Shown: positions 1 through 9,751, counted from the first letter of the stretch. The stretch: DNA of 64,000 bases from Macrocystis pyrifera (GCA_031763025.1 JASSKH010000001.1:17771142-17835141), one strand, 5' to 3'. Translations and numbers: made by a program. Notes: generated by a model not told the origin, from the letters alone.

Positions 1-391
1 TTTCAGGCTCGAGGGCTGGACGAAAGTAAGAACATGACGCTTTTGGTACTGAAAATAGCGTGGTACACACCCTGCCTTATACAAGAGTTCCAGCGTGTGG
101 CCAGAAATCAGAGTAGATGCTGCATACGTAGCAACATTGTGCCCACTCTTCGTGCCTGGATAACACTTTATTTGTCACGAAGTTGGTAGCGTTGCTGATG
201 ATCTGTCACTCCTACTATTGCTTCTGTGCTTAGGTTGCTTTTGATTCGGGAGAAAGGGAGAGAGAGGGCTGTGCTAAATTTGGTCTGGGATAGGAGAGGA
301 GAGGGAGGGAGAGCGGTGGCTTGTGTGTGGTTGGTTCGGGATTGCAGAAGAGGGGAAGCGAATGAACTAAAATTATTAGTCTAGAATGAAC
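1..391. other. non-coding stretch with GA-rich tract
   Basis: No convincing reading frame is seen. Positions about 247-320 are strongly purine-rich (runs of GAGAGG and GGGAG). No RNA gene or transposon end was recognised. Confidence 0.4.
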
Positions 392-685
392 CTAATCATG
401 GACATCACGCAGATAGTTCTTGCCCGTCTTCGTCTGGACGAGAGGCATGAGCCCCGAGGTGGTGGTTGGTCGCTGTAGTCGAGTAGTCTGGCCATTTTCG
501 CGGGTAGGTGGGTACAATAATCGGATACTTCTTGGGGTGTAAGTAGCCAAAATCGGGTCTACCCGGTGAAAAAAGTGGCTAGCATCGGAGGGTGGCCGGC
601 GTAGACCAATGAGATGGCCTCTTGGGGCCTTCGCAGTCACTGAAATAGAAAGGTACTCAATTTTGGCCTCAAAGGCATCGGGCAT
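392..685 (-). CDS. unrecognised 97-residue ORF, doubtful
   Basis: An ATG-initiated minus-strand frame encodes 97 residues, basic and proline-rich, with no transmembrane segment, signal peptide or motif that I recognise. It could be an exon or a fragment of a retroelement gag-like region. It stands alone, with non-coding DNA on both sides, and its length is within what chance allows in this sequence. Confidence 0.15.
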   Translation of the reverse strand: MPDAFEAKIEYLSISVTAKAPRGHLIGLRRPPSDASHFFHRVDPILATYTPRSIRLLYPPTRENGQTTRLQRPTTTSGLMPLVQTKTGKNYLRDVHD

Positions 686-960
686 ACCCGATTTTGACCA
701 CTGTTCACATTAGTATTACCTGGTATTATATGTAAGTTGAGCAGACAATGCATCGAATCATGCGATTATATTACATACGACAGACACAAGATAGACATAT
801 ACATTGTACGCAAGAGAGAAAAACCGAGAAGACCGAAACAAATATCGGAAAAAAAAGAAAACCAGAAAAGCCCAGAAAAAGACGGTGGTTACCCCCTGTG
901 GGAAATGTCGCAGACAAACTAGGATATGCCAAACAAGCAACACCGCGAGAATTAAACAAA
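686..960. other. A-rich low-complexity stretch
   Basis: The plus strand is A/G-rich between about 800 and 960, so lysine-rich translations appear in several frames. No stable gene model is supported. Confidence 0.35.
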
Positions 961-2160
961 CTGAAAATATTCAGGTATGCACCCGTAGCCGAGACGTAGG
1001 TACGTCAGGTACGGGCCTCGATACCGTGTATGTGTGTTGTTGCGGTGATTACGAACAAGCATACCCTACAAAAACTATAGGTACAACAGGTACGCCGCTC
1101 AAATTCATACCCTTGTATCGGGTGTACCCGTCGGCGAAACACCAGGGTTTAGGTACGAGCCGGGGGACGAAAACCAGCGCCTTAAGAATTTTCTGCGTGC
1201 CCAAGGTGGAGATCCCGACACCTTCCTCAAGTTGTTGGCACGCTAGGTACAGACATCGTGACATTACTTAAGTTTCGGGTGCGATAGATACGTCCCTCTA
1301 TTACCCCGGTATAAGTATGCCCGTCGAAAAAAAAACACTCCCAAGCCAGCTCTCCCAAATAACTATCATGCCACTATATGCTTCTCCATGGCTCTAGCCC
1401 TTGGGGTACTGGTTGGTATAGTATCTTGTAGTCAGCTCTTGCCCAGAGGAACATACTGGTCTACTACAGTAGTAAATGTTCCGTTGAAAAACTTTGCACG
1501 TATTTCCTGAAAGTACATAAGATCAAACATACTGGCTGTAGCATTTAGTGGCAGACCCAGTCTGTCACCAGCTGCTGCCAGTAAAATTGACTACCGCCAG
1601 TACTGTTCGAATGCCCAGCTCCATGAATTGACGATATTTGCAATGGCGTGGATCGAGTTCGTACTAGGGTAGGCAGCCGTACCGACACTTTGATACGGAC
1701 CCAAAGGCCTTGCCTAATGGTTACGTACGTTAGGTACGGCAATCACTTCATATCAGGGTAACGGGTAAGTACGTCTACGAAATTCTCGGACTTGCTACGA
1801 GCCCGCGCAAGTCTTCTAGTGCCGTAGTAATGTTTTGGGGACCTACTACCTAAACGTTTGAGTGGTTTGTCCCCTAAACGGTGCTGGAGTCATCACAGGG
1901 TCAAGGCACAACCAATGTTTTAGGTACGTTGGATGCAAACCCCGATACCTTGCCCACGTGGTAGGTCCGTCGGGTTCGGGCCTCGATGTCTTCCGAGTAC
2001 GTCACTCTACGACTCACCGGAGTATCGGGTATGCCCGTCGACGAAATTGATGGGTTCTGATAAGAGCCTGCGAACGACCTCAGTTGCTTACTCAAGTTGT
2101 ATGTATGTCAAGTACGGCATATTGTAGATACCTCACGCGTTTGGTACGCGAGGTATCGCC
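960..2160. repeat. decayed GGTACG-rich repeat array
   Basis: Related phrases recur irregularly: a GGTACGGGCCTCGAT-like block near 1010 and 1975, a TATCGGGTRTACCCGTC-like block near 1117 and 2023 with a shorter relative near 1310, and many GGTACG/GTACGTC words between. Spacing is uneven and divergence high, as expected of an old tandem or dispersed repeat. No open frame spans it. Confidence 0.4.
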
Positions 2161-2381
2161 GCCAAGAATTCACATGAGTTTTAGGCACAGGTATACCATA
2201 CCTGGCATGCCCTTCGTGTAGAGCTGGTTTTAATACCTCGCGCAGCAAGATGTTGTATGTCTGTCGTCAACCTCTAGGCTTTGGGGATGACCAATGGTAT
2301 GTAGTGTGGTCGTCGTTGTTGTCCCGTCGACACTGCAATATGTTTTGCTTTTGTTGGTCGGTTAGAAAACAGCAGATAGCT
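2161..2381. other. non-coding flank of the copia element
   Basis: No feature is seen except the 5-bp target-site copy at its right end. It forms the 5' flank of the LTR retrotransposon. Confidence 0.4.
2377..2381. repeat. target-site duplication, left copy (TAGCT)
   Basis: TAGCT lies immediately before the 5' LTR. The same five bases follow the 3' LTR at 10278-10282. A 5-bp duplication is the usual length for Ty1/copia integrases and confirms both outer borders. Confidence 0.92.
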
Positions 2382-2896
2382 TGAAAAGTATACTCACAGC
2401 ATTGTCAGATTATCTTGAGAGGAAATATCCCGTGAGGTATTGCGGAGATTCGGGGGGTTTCGTGTCTGAGTGGATCTACGATCGGGATACCATCTTTACC
2501 CCTGAATTGTGTTTTAGGCCGCATGTGTCTGTGACGTACGCTGTGGCTTGCTACTTCTTCTTGTAATCTACTTCCTTTCCCGACTCCGTGTCGACGACTC
2601 CGTGTCGAGGACTCCGTGTCCAGGACTCCGCGTCCTTCAATCCAAACTACTAAACCGGGGTTAATCAGCCACCGTACAAAAGGGGGTCCGTCCACCCAGG
2701 GGCTAACACGCCACCGCCACCGCTGCTATCAAGTCCAGCTTCAATACATTTCATATCATCAACAGGGCTCCTCAGCCACGACAAGGGTACGGGTTGTTTA
2801 TAGGGTTTATTTCGTCTTTCTTTTTTCCGCCGAGCATCGGGCTATCCCCCTCGGCAACAACAACAAGGGCGCCCGGAGCACAGGGGCTACTCAACA
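2382..2896 (+). repeat. 5' LTR (515 bp)
   Basis: It begins TG and ends CA, the canonical LTR ends, and is duplicated at 9764-10277. It has G6 where the 3' copy has G7 (near 2455) and T6 where the 3' copy has T4 (near 2821). A TTTATAG motif near 2797 could serve as a TATA-like box for the genomic transcript; this is an inference. It contains a 14-bp tandem repeat at 2582-2635. Confidence 0.95.
2582..2635 (+). repeat. 14-bp tandem repeat inside 5' LTR
   Basis: Nearly four copies of GACTCCGTGTC plus a three-base linker (GAC, GAG, CAG); the last copy has GACTCCGCGTC. The 3' LTR carries the same array at about 9965-10018. Its position upstream of the TATA-like motif is compatible with an enhancer-like role, which is not shown. 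Confidence 0.8.
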
Positions 2897-2905
2897 CGCT
2901 AGCGT

Positions 2906-2923
2906 TGGTACGAGTCGTCCACG
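2906..2923 (+). promoter_or_regulatory. possible tRNA primer-binding site
   Basis: TGGTACGAGTCGTCCACG starts nine bases after the 5' LTR. It starts with the TGG expected opposite the CCA end of a tRNA. The offset is larger than usual and I cannot name the tRNA, so this is a weak call. Confidence 0.3.
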
Positions 2924-2947
2924 CTTCTGTGCAAAAGGGCTGTGAGG

Positions 2948-3847
2948 ATGAGGTTCTTCCCGTTTAGGATTCCTTATCTGGGGACTTGGATTACGCCGGT
3001 CATCGATGGAGACATGGCGATGGGAGGAGGAGGAGGAGCAGCAGCATCTCCTCAGGATTCTGGTCAGGATGAGGCTGATCAGCGAGGGGTGGCCTCAGAG
3101 GAAAGGAGGGAGGATGCACGACAGGACCTGCCGAGTCCAGAGGACATCCGGCGGCTGACAATCCTGGCGGATCTGATACGTCAAGGGGTTGGGCAACAGA
3201 GCGGGCCCGCCCACCCTTCAGGCATGTCTACAACTGTAGAAGTACGAACTAAACTTGAGATTAGAGAGTGGACTGGTATGGTAGGAAAAGGAGAAAGCCT
3301 TCACACTAAGTTTAGGGTGTTTGAGAGTTCATTTCGTGCATATCTGGCAGCTGAGAAATTGTCTGACGTTCTTGGGTACGAGGACATTCCCGTAGGGTTG
3401 CCTGACGTGGATTTGGAAATGCTCAAATTGAACAGAGGTGCAGAAAGAGTGGAGAAGTCTTTGAGAGTATGGAACTTGCTGCTGACAAAAATCACCGACG
3501 GTCCGACTCAAAACCGAATCGTCGCGTCTGGGAGCCCTCAGCAAGGATGGAGGATTTTTGTGTCACAGTACAGAGAAGGATATGACATGGAGGGAGAGCG
3601 TTTAGAGAGGGAATGGAACGAGTTGTGGCAGGGCGATGGTGAAGATGTCTTGGAATACCTTCGTCGTGGGGAAACTATCGTGATGAACATGAACTCCCGC
3701 TTGGGCCCTAGTGGCCACGGTAAAAAGCCTGAAGATGTTGTATGTCGTCATATCGCCCGACGTCTAAACACCTCTTTTACCCGCGCTCGGGAATCCCTTA
3801 TTTTTTTTTTCCGAATCTCTCGAGGAAACACCTGGAGTTTACCTTGA
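2948..3847 (+). CDS. gag: copia Gag, N-terminal part
   Basis: This frame holds the N-terminal part of Gag, the structural protein that packages element RNA into cytoplasmic particles. The first ATG is at 2948, but an ATG at 3014 begins the residues MAMGGGGG and is an equally plausible start. A Gly/Ala-rich head is followed by an acidic stretch, then from about 3235 a segment with the character of the copia Gag capsid domain (EIREWTGM, ESLHTKFRVF, VLEYLRRGETIV). After the T10 tract at 3801-3810 the frame degenerates and stops at 3847. The downstream Gag sequence continues in the +1 frame, so this ORF is the front half of a broken or recoded gene, not a complete protein. The assignment rests on position and general character; capsid domains diverge too much to be sure by eye. 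Confidence 0.75.
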   Translation: MRFFPFRIPYLGTWITPVIDGDMAMGGGGGAAASPQDSGQDEADQRGVASEERREDARQDLPSPEDIRRLTILADLIRQGVGQQSGPAHPSGMSTTVEVRTKLEIREWTGMVGKGESLHTKFRVFESSFRAYLAAEKLSDVLGYEDIPVGLPDVDLEMLKLNRGAERVEKSLRVWNLLLTKITDGPTQNRIVASGSPQQGWRIFVSQYREGYDMEGERLEREWNELWQGDGEDVLEYLRRGETIVMNMNSRLGPSGHGKKPEDVVCRHIARRLNTSFTRARESLIFFFRISRGNTWSLP

Positions 3848-4735
3848 CACAGGCCCAGCACGAGCGTCGGCAGTCCGGGGAGAGGGACACCGAAGTGAGG
3901 AGACGAGGCACGCGCTCTACACTGGCGGCATGGGTCGGAGTGGACCATCCTACGGCAGGGGCCAGGATGATGGTGGAGCACGCGCTGCAGGATGGAACGG
4001 TGGAGGAGCACGCGCTGCAGGATGGAACGGTGGAGGAGCAGGCGCTGCCGGATGGAACGGTGGCGGAGCAGGCGAGCGAGGCCCTCACCAACAGTCACCG
4101 ATGTTCTGCAGACGACACGGCCCGAACGACTCCCACAACACCGCGGACTGCGTGGCCCTTCGACGGGAGTTCGAGGAATTCTTGGCCTTCCGCGAGCAGA
4201 GAGGAGCCCAGGGATTTGCGCATGAAGGCCGACAGACGGGGCGGGAAATTGACGGAATTCGCCGCCCGGACTTCGTGCAAGATCGACCCAGGGAGCAGCC
4301 ACAACGTTCAGACGGGAATTGGGGTCGAGGCCTCCCGCCAAGGCAGGCACCTGGTCGTGGACGCGGGCCTGCAGGGTACACGGGTCGCCAACCGGGGGGG
4401 AGAGGTTTCGCGGACGGGCGTCCTTCCTCCTCCGGCGGCAGGGGGGCGAGCAGAGCACCGAATTTCCGCCCTAATTTTCCACCTCGCTCTGCCACCCACA
4501 ACGGGCCCCCGCGTTACGCGAACTACGCTGGGCACAACGACGGCTACGGGTACAACGCTACTGCGGACGAGCGCTGGGCTGCTTCGGAATGGCAATCCTA
4601 CGAGGAGCAGCAGTACTCCCCCGAGACGCAAGAGTACGGCCTCGCAGCTCAAGCGAGCGGCTCTCGGGAAGGCTACGGAGACGTGAGCGGAGGATACGGC
4701 TCAGGCTATTTCTCCGGCGGCGGGGGAGTTTACCC
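3801..4735 (+). CDS. gag: copia Gag, C-terminal part with zinc knuckle
   Basis: This continues Gag in the frame +1 to the first part. It has no start of its own in context and is read here as the downstream half of the same protein. It holds three to four tandem copies of a ten-residue GARAAGWNGG unit (about 3964-4075). Next is a zinc-knuckle-like motif at about 4103-4150, CRRHGPNDSHNTADC, a CX2H-X5-H-X4-C arrangement and not the common CCHC. A long arginine-, glycine- and tyrosine-rich tail follows (RGG, YGYN, SGSREGYG), suited to RNA binding. Near 4717-4735, beside a G5 run, sensible sequence passes to the +1 frame, which leads into the poly-glutamine tract and protease. The nucleic-acid-binding role is known for the family; the disorder of the tail is inferred from composition. 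Confidence 0.75.
3964..4075 (+). repeat. 30-bp tandem repeat within gag
   Basis: About three and a half copies of a 30-bp unit encode GARAAGWNGG. The unit length keeps the frame. First copies are nearly identical; later ones drift (GAGAAGWNGG, GAGERG). Confidence 0.85.
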
Positions 4736-4856
4736 CGCCGCAGCCCGCCGTTCATGGCGATGGCACATACGGCTCTTACGCAGGATACTCTCCAGCTGGA
4801 CCAGACGCCTTTCAGCCGATGCGGTATCTGGAACCGAACGGCGCGTCACAGCAGCA

Positions 4857-4901
<45 letters not shown>

Positions 4902-7593
4902 ACAGCAATACGGAGTTCAGCAGCCCGCCAGCGCCGCCTCATTCTCTCTCACTTCGTCGTCTCCCTCTTCCGGATCGCCGTCGTCTCAAGGGCCTCTTCG
5001 TAGCTGTGTGGCATTGAATGTGTCTCGAGGCAAGTTTGATTTGGTGTCCGATTTGGTGTCTGATTCGGCGTCTGACTTGATTGATTTCGGTGTGGAATCT
5101 CCTGCTTCTGAGTGCAAGTCTGGTGTGACTAAGGAGAGTGAGACTGTGCTTGTGAGTGCGCATGTGACGGAATCTGCTGTGAGTGCTGCTCTGCTGTGCG
5201 AACCCCAATCCTCGCTCACTCCCTCCCCTCCCGGAAGTGAGAAATGGACGTCTGATTCTGGATCCACGTCGTACGTAACGAACGACAAGACTCTCATGTA
5301 CGATTTGCGTGACGTTGAGCCAAACCGCGAGTTCATCCAGATTGGAAACAAAGGCATGATTCCCGTGGTAGGGGTAGGAAGCATCAACTTGCGATTCCAC
5401 ATGTATGATGAAGACGGATTCGTGAAGGATTTTGACGTGCAATTGAAGGAAGTTTTGTATGCACCACAGATCGGCTTCAACCTTTTTTCCGCGTGGAAAG
5501 CTTCTCACCGCCAGGTCGTTACCCTCGATCCCACGGGTACCCACCTCATGGAAGGGCAACTCAACTTTGCACGTGGTAAATCGAGCGATTTCTTGTATGC
5601 CACACGTTTGCCCAACGACCCAAGCAGGCAGGTGATCAGTGTTCCCCGATTGTTTCCGACTCCGTCTTGCCCGCCTGCATCAGATGACGTACGTGATGTT
5701 GCGAATTCGTTTTTCGACTTGTCTTTGTGTGCAGAAACGCATCCCGACATGCACCTCGGTCGGGAAGTCGAGGGAGTTCTGAGTGACGTGAGGCCTGACG
5801 GTGGTTGTGATGAGAGTTCCAGTTGGTGTTTCTCGCCTGAAGTGATCCCAGAGAGTGAAGCAGAAATGGACGCGCGACAGTTTGACAGAATAGAGCATGA
5901 GCAGGCGAATGCTGTTTTGGGTCCCGGTTCGAATCCGTTCTTTGTGGGAAACCGCACGTCACACATCGACGTTAACGACTTCCACCGTGCGAATGGCCAC
6001 CTTTCCGAATTTCTGTTGCGAGAGACCGCCCGCCAACAGGGTATCACTCTCACAGGTGTGATGCAGCCGTGTGGGGATTGCATGGCAGCGAAGGGGAGGA
6101 ACACACCCGTGAGAAAAAGGGCGGGCTCGCGGGCGGAGGAGCCGAACGACCTCGTGCACCTCGACTTCTGCGGGCCGTACAGCGCTTCCCTCGGCGGCAA
6201 TTGCTACATGCTGTACGCCGTGGATAGCGCGACGCGGTTTTCCAAGTCGTACGCTTTGCGGCGGCGATCGGAGGGTCTCGTGGTGTTCAAGCGTCTCATC
6301 GTGGATCTCGCTCGCATCGCCAAGCGCCCCGTCCGCTGCATTCGCGTGGACAACGACGCCGTCTGGACCAGCGTCGCTTTCCGCGATTTCTGCGCGAGCG
6401 CGGGCATCGCCGTCGAGTTTTCTCCGCCCGGCGTCCAGCAGTACAACGGAGTGGCCGAAAGCGCGATCTGGCGGGCGAACAAGGCGGGGATGGCTGCGCG
6501 GCGCTGTGCCGCCCGTCTTCTCGGGCCTGGGGGTTTCTCGAACATCCCCGGCCTCGACGAGCGCGGCGACAAGCTGTGGGCCGAGTCTGCAAAATGGGCG
6601 ACGGAGGCGTTCAACCAGTCGGGGACGACCGCAAACGAGGGCCGCCGGTCGCCGCAGGAGCTGTTCACCGGGAAGAAGGGGCCTTTCCGTGTCCTGCCGT
6701 TTTTCCAGCGAGGATACATGCGCGTCGAGCGGCGGAACAAGATGGAGGACCAGGCCGTCGTCTGCCACTACCTGAACGGAGGCGACAACCACGCGGACTG
6801 CTGCGTCAAGGTCGTGAAGGCGCGCACGGGGCATGTTTGCTACACGAGCAACGTATCGTGGGCGTCGCTGCCGTCGTCGGGGGGGGGGAATTCACGTGGA
6901 GTCGGTGTCCCTCTCTCCCCTTCCGCGCCTGCGCCGCCCCCGCACCCAGGTTTCCAGATCCAGTTCGTGCCGCCGCAAGGGCCTGCCGCTCCGCCGCCGT
7001 TCAGGGCCGCCGCGCCGTCGCCGTTGTCCGTGGAGCCGCCCAGGTTCGGAGCCATGCCGCTGCCCAGAGGAGCTTCGCCGTCTTCTGCGCCGGCCGCGTC
7101 ATCGCCGGCGCCGTCGCCGCAGCAAGCATCGGGAGCGCCGTCGTCCGGCTCGCACCCGCTTCCGGCATGGTCTCCGTCCCCGATCCATGGAGCTTCTTCG
7201 CTTGGTGGTTCATCATCATCTGAGCCGACGCCGGCGGCGTCGTCGCGGCAACAGCGCCCGCCGCCGGCAGCTGCCGCGAGATTTCCGCCTCTCACTCCGC
7301 ATGCTATGAGACAGGTCGGGGGTGAAGGGGATCGTCGGATTCAAGGGCGCACTCGGCTGCAAGCACGGGCGATCGCGGAGCAGAGGATGCTTTCCCCGAT
7401 GGTGGATGGGGCCGTAAACTCGCCGCTGCCGGAGTCTTCGCCGGGAGATGGGCACCGTTTGGGTCTTGCTTCTCAGGTCGGGCCGAACGTGATGGCGGCG
7501 TGGGAGAGGACTGCCTGTGCGACGAGGGAGCATATCGATGCGGTCATTCGTGACGAGGTTCCGCCTCTTCAGCGTCCCGAAATGCCCACTTGA
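4732..7593 (+). CDS. pol: copia Pol part 1: protease and integrase
   Basis: This frame is open from about 4732; an in-frame ATG at 4819 exists but the protein is probably made as a Gag-Pol fusion. A run of 20 glutamines (4849-4908) is followed by a Ser/Asp-rich linker. The aspartic protease has its active-site triplet in WTSDSGST (Asp at 5254). A GAG-pre-integrase zinc module follows, FHRANGH then CGDC (HX4H...CX2C, about 5982-6085). The integrase core has a D,D35E triad: Asp at 6163 (HLDFCGPY), Asp at 6349 (VDNDAVW) and Glu at 6457 (QQYNGVAE), with exactly 35 residues between the last two. The C-terminal third (about 6900-7250) is Pro/Ser/Ala-rich, as in other copia integrase tails. The frame ends in TGA at 7591, followed in the same frame by reverse transcriptase. 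Confidence 0.92.
4849..4908 (+). repeat. poly-glutamine CAG/CAA tract (20 codons)
   Basis: Twenty consecutive CAG or CAA codons in the Pol frame, at the Gag-protease junction. The CAA interruptions show it is not a pure microsatellite. Confidence 0.9.
7591..7593 (+). other. in-frame TGA between integrase and reverse transcriptase
   Basis: The protease-integrase frame ends here and the reverse-transcriptase frame resumes directly in the same phase (TGA CAC GCG AGT). It can be a recent nonsense mutation, a base error, or a readthrough site. UGA followed by C is the leakiest stop context known in several eukaryotes. Confidence 0.85.
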
Positions 7594-9153
7594 CACGCGA
7601 GTGACCTTCACGTGCCGAAAAGTTACAGGGATGCCGTGCAGGGTGATCATTCGGTGCAGTTTTCAGATGCCATGCAGAGAGAAATTCACGGGTTGGCTGA
7701 AGGACAGGTTTTCGAGCCTGTGCCGGAGCAACAGCAGATAGACAATTGTATCGGGTCGAAATGGGTGTTTGACTGGAAGGTTGATGCGTTCGGTTGGCCT
7801 GTGAAAGCGAAGGCGAGACTTGTTGCCAGAGGTGATATGCAGAGAGAATTCTTGGATTTTGGGGAACTGTATGCACCTACTGTAGATGTGTCGTGTGTTC
7901 GTTTGCTGGCAGCCTTGGCGTGTGAGCTTGACTTGGGGTTGTTTCACCTGGATGTTGATCAGGCTTTCGTCCGAGCGGAACTCGAGGAAGAGGTGTTCAT
8001 GCGTTTACCGCAGGGATGTGGTGCGTTGTCGGGGAAGATCGTGAATTTGGGCAAGAGTCTTTACGGGTTGAGGCAGGCATCCAGGCAGTGGTTTGCGAAG
8101 TTGAAGAAATGTCTTTTGCGTCTGAGTTTCGAACAGTGCCTGGCAGATCCATGTGTGTTTCGTCTGATTGAGGAAGGAAAAGTCGTTTTGCTCTTGGTGG
8201 TTCACGTCGACGACATTTTTGCAGTGGGAGAACAGGCAAGGTGTGATCAGTTCAAGGAAGACCTGAACAAATTGGTTCCAGTGAAGAACTTGGGGGATTT
8301 GACGTGGTATTCCGGGTGCTATTACGAGAGAGACAGGGAGGCAGGAAGATTGACGATTTCCCAGAAGACATACGTCGACAACCTGGCAGGAGAATACGGT
8401 GTTACGTGGGGGAAAAGTACGCCGTTGAGCACGACGTACAGACTTTGGGAGTTTGATGTAGATGAGCCGGAGGTGAACGAACCTTTTCGACAATTGGTCG
8501 GATCGCTTCTGTGGGTCGCTCGGTTGACCAGACCCGATCTTTTGAACGCAGTACGGGCAGTAGCGAGGTATTGCAGTTCGCCGAAACTGATTCACTGGAA
8601 TGCGGCGCTCAATATCCTGGGGTATGCAGTGAGGACGAGCCATTTTGGTATTTCATTTCAGAGAGGTACTGTCGAGGGGCTGAACTTGGTTGCATTTGCA
8701 GACGCTGACTACGCAAGCAAGGCAGCAGACAGGAGGTCGGTGTCAGGAGGAGTGATTCTGTGTGCGGGGGGGCCGGTCAGCTGTATCTCGAAGACGCAGA
8801 ATTGTGTGACAACATCTACGACGCAGGCAGAGTATGTGAGCATGGCTATGGTTGCGCACGATATTTTGTTTCTGAGGCAGGTATGGCGGTTCATGTTGCC
8901 AAAGGCTGGTATGCCGTGCATTCCTTTGTTTGAGGATAACGAGGGGGCGATTCAGATCGCGAAGCATCCGATTTCGAATTCGAACTCGAAGCACATTGAC
9001 GTGCGGCACCACTTTCTGAGGGAGCTAGTGGAGAGGAAGGAATTGGAAATTATTCACGTAGCTTCGAGGTACCAGCACGCAGACTTTCTCACGAAGCCGT
9101 TGCCTGAGAGAGAGTTTGAGTTCCACCGGAATTTTGTGATGAATTTGAGGTGA
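7594..9153 (+). CDS. pol: copia Pol part 2: reverse transcriptase and RNase H
   Basis: In frame with the integrase part after one TGA; there is no ATG at the start, so it is read as the continuation of Pol. The reverse transcriptase copies element RNA inside the particle. It shows KWVFDWKVDAFG, KARLVARGDMQ, a first catalytic Asp at 7951 (FHLDVDQAF), the copia signature LGKSLYGLRQASRQW, and the second catalytic pair in HVDD (Asp at 8209 and 8212), with His where many copia elements have Tyr. The RNase H domain carries AFADADYAS (Asp at 8701), TQAEYVS (Glu at 8830), EDNEGAIQ (Asp at 8935) and the conserved SKHIDVRHHFLRE. The ORF stops at 9153 with a normal family-like C-terminus. Catalytic residues are intact, so loss of function, if real, comes only from the upstream interruptions. 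Confidence 0.95.
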   Translation, partial: HASDLHVPKSYRDAVQGDHSVQFSDAMQREIHGLAEGQVFEPVPEQQQIDNCIGSKWVFDWKVDAFGWPVKAKARLVARGDMQREFLDFGELYAPTVDVSCVRLLAALACELDLGLFHLDVDQAFVRAELEEEVFMRLPQGCGALSGKIVNLGKSLYGLRQASRQWFAKLKKCLLRLSFEQCLADPCVFRLIEEGKVVLLLVVHVDDIFAVGEQARCDQFKEDLNKLVPVKNLGDLTWYSGCYYERDREAGRLTISQKTYVDNLAGEYGVTWGKSTPLSTTYRLWEFDVDEPEVNEPFRQLVGSLLWVARLTRPDLLNAVRAVARYCSSPKLIHWNAALNILGYAVRTSHFGISFQRGTVEGLNLVAFADADYASKAADRRSVSGGVILCAGGPVSCISKTQNCVTTSTTQAEYVSMAMVAHDILFLRQVWRFMLPKAGMPCIPLFEDNEGAIQIAKHPISNSNSKHIDVRHHFLRELVERKELEIIHVASRYQHADFLTKPLPEREFEFHRNFVMNLR

Positions 9154-9295
9154 TTTTTCGGATGACAGTTTTTGTTTTCAGATGGAGGATTAAGTGTTCG
9201 TGATTTTATGGAGTTTGTCGGGTTCACCGTTTTCACTTGGTGACACCGCATGTTTTTTCTGGTTCTGTTGGAGCGCAGTTTGTGGAGGATAACAT

Positions 9296-9510
9296 GAAAT
9301 TACCGTTTTACAAGGGTGGTTTCCACTGCGCAATCTATATTTTTTAGTTTTGATACCTTGACGTGAAATTGGCGTTTTACCATGCGATTTCACGAAATTG
9401 GATATTTGAAGAAATATAGAATTGCCGTTTTACCCTGGCGATTTTGAAAAGGGACTACATTTTAGGATTGATGAAACCTCGCAGAATTGCCGTTTTACAT
9501 TGACGATTTG
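9296..9510 (+). repeat. four spaced copies of GAAATTGCCGTTTTAC in copia 3' region
   Basis: Copies start at 9296, 9365, 9419 and 9484 (the last two lack one A). In three of them a GCGATTT/ACGATTT block follows, so the conserved unit is about 27 bp. Spacing is 54-69 bp. They lie between the RNase H stop and the purine tract, in DNA with no reading frame. Confidence 0.85.
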
Positions 9511-9751
9511 GGTAGGTTTCGAAAACAATGTTTGAATCGTTGGAGTTATTTTTCTCTGTTCGAAATATTTTTGAATTCCAGGATGCGAGGATGGTTTGAT
9601 TTTCTTGGAATTTATTTTTGGTATTGATTGAGGAATGATTTGAATGATAGTGAGAACGTTGTTTTCTGTATTGAATGAGTACAAGTATGATTTCCGGTAT
9701 GACAATTTGACGAAGAGTTGAAGATTCGGGTCGAAATCATGACAATGTCGC

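Noticed and set aside
804..1271. A 155-residue lysine/arginine-rich frame
   Set aside because: The basic run is produced by an A/G-rich tract; the rest reads through decayed repeat and has no motif.
2405..2695. A 96-residue minus-strand frame repeated at 9776-10078
   Set aside because: It lies wholly in the LTRs; its duplication is explained by the LTR pair and not by gene duplication.
3748..4755. Several 100-240 residue frames antisense or out of phase to gag
   Set aside because: They mirror the GC-rich, biased codons of gag and carry no independent motif.
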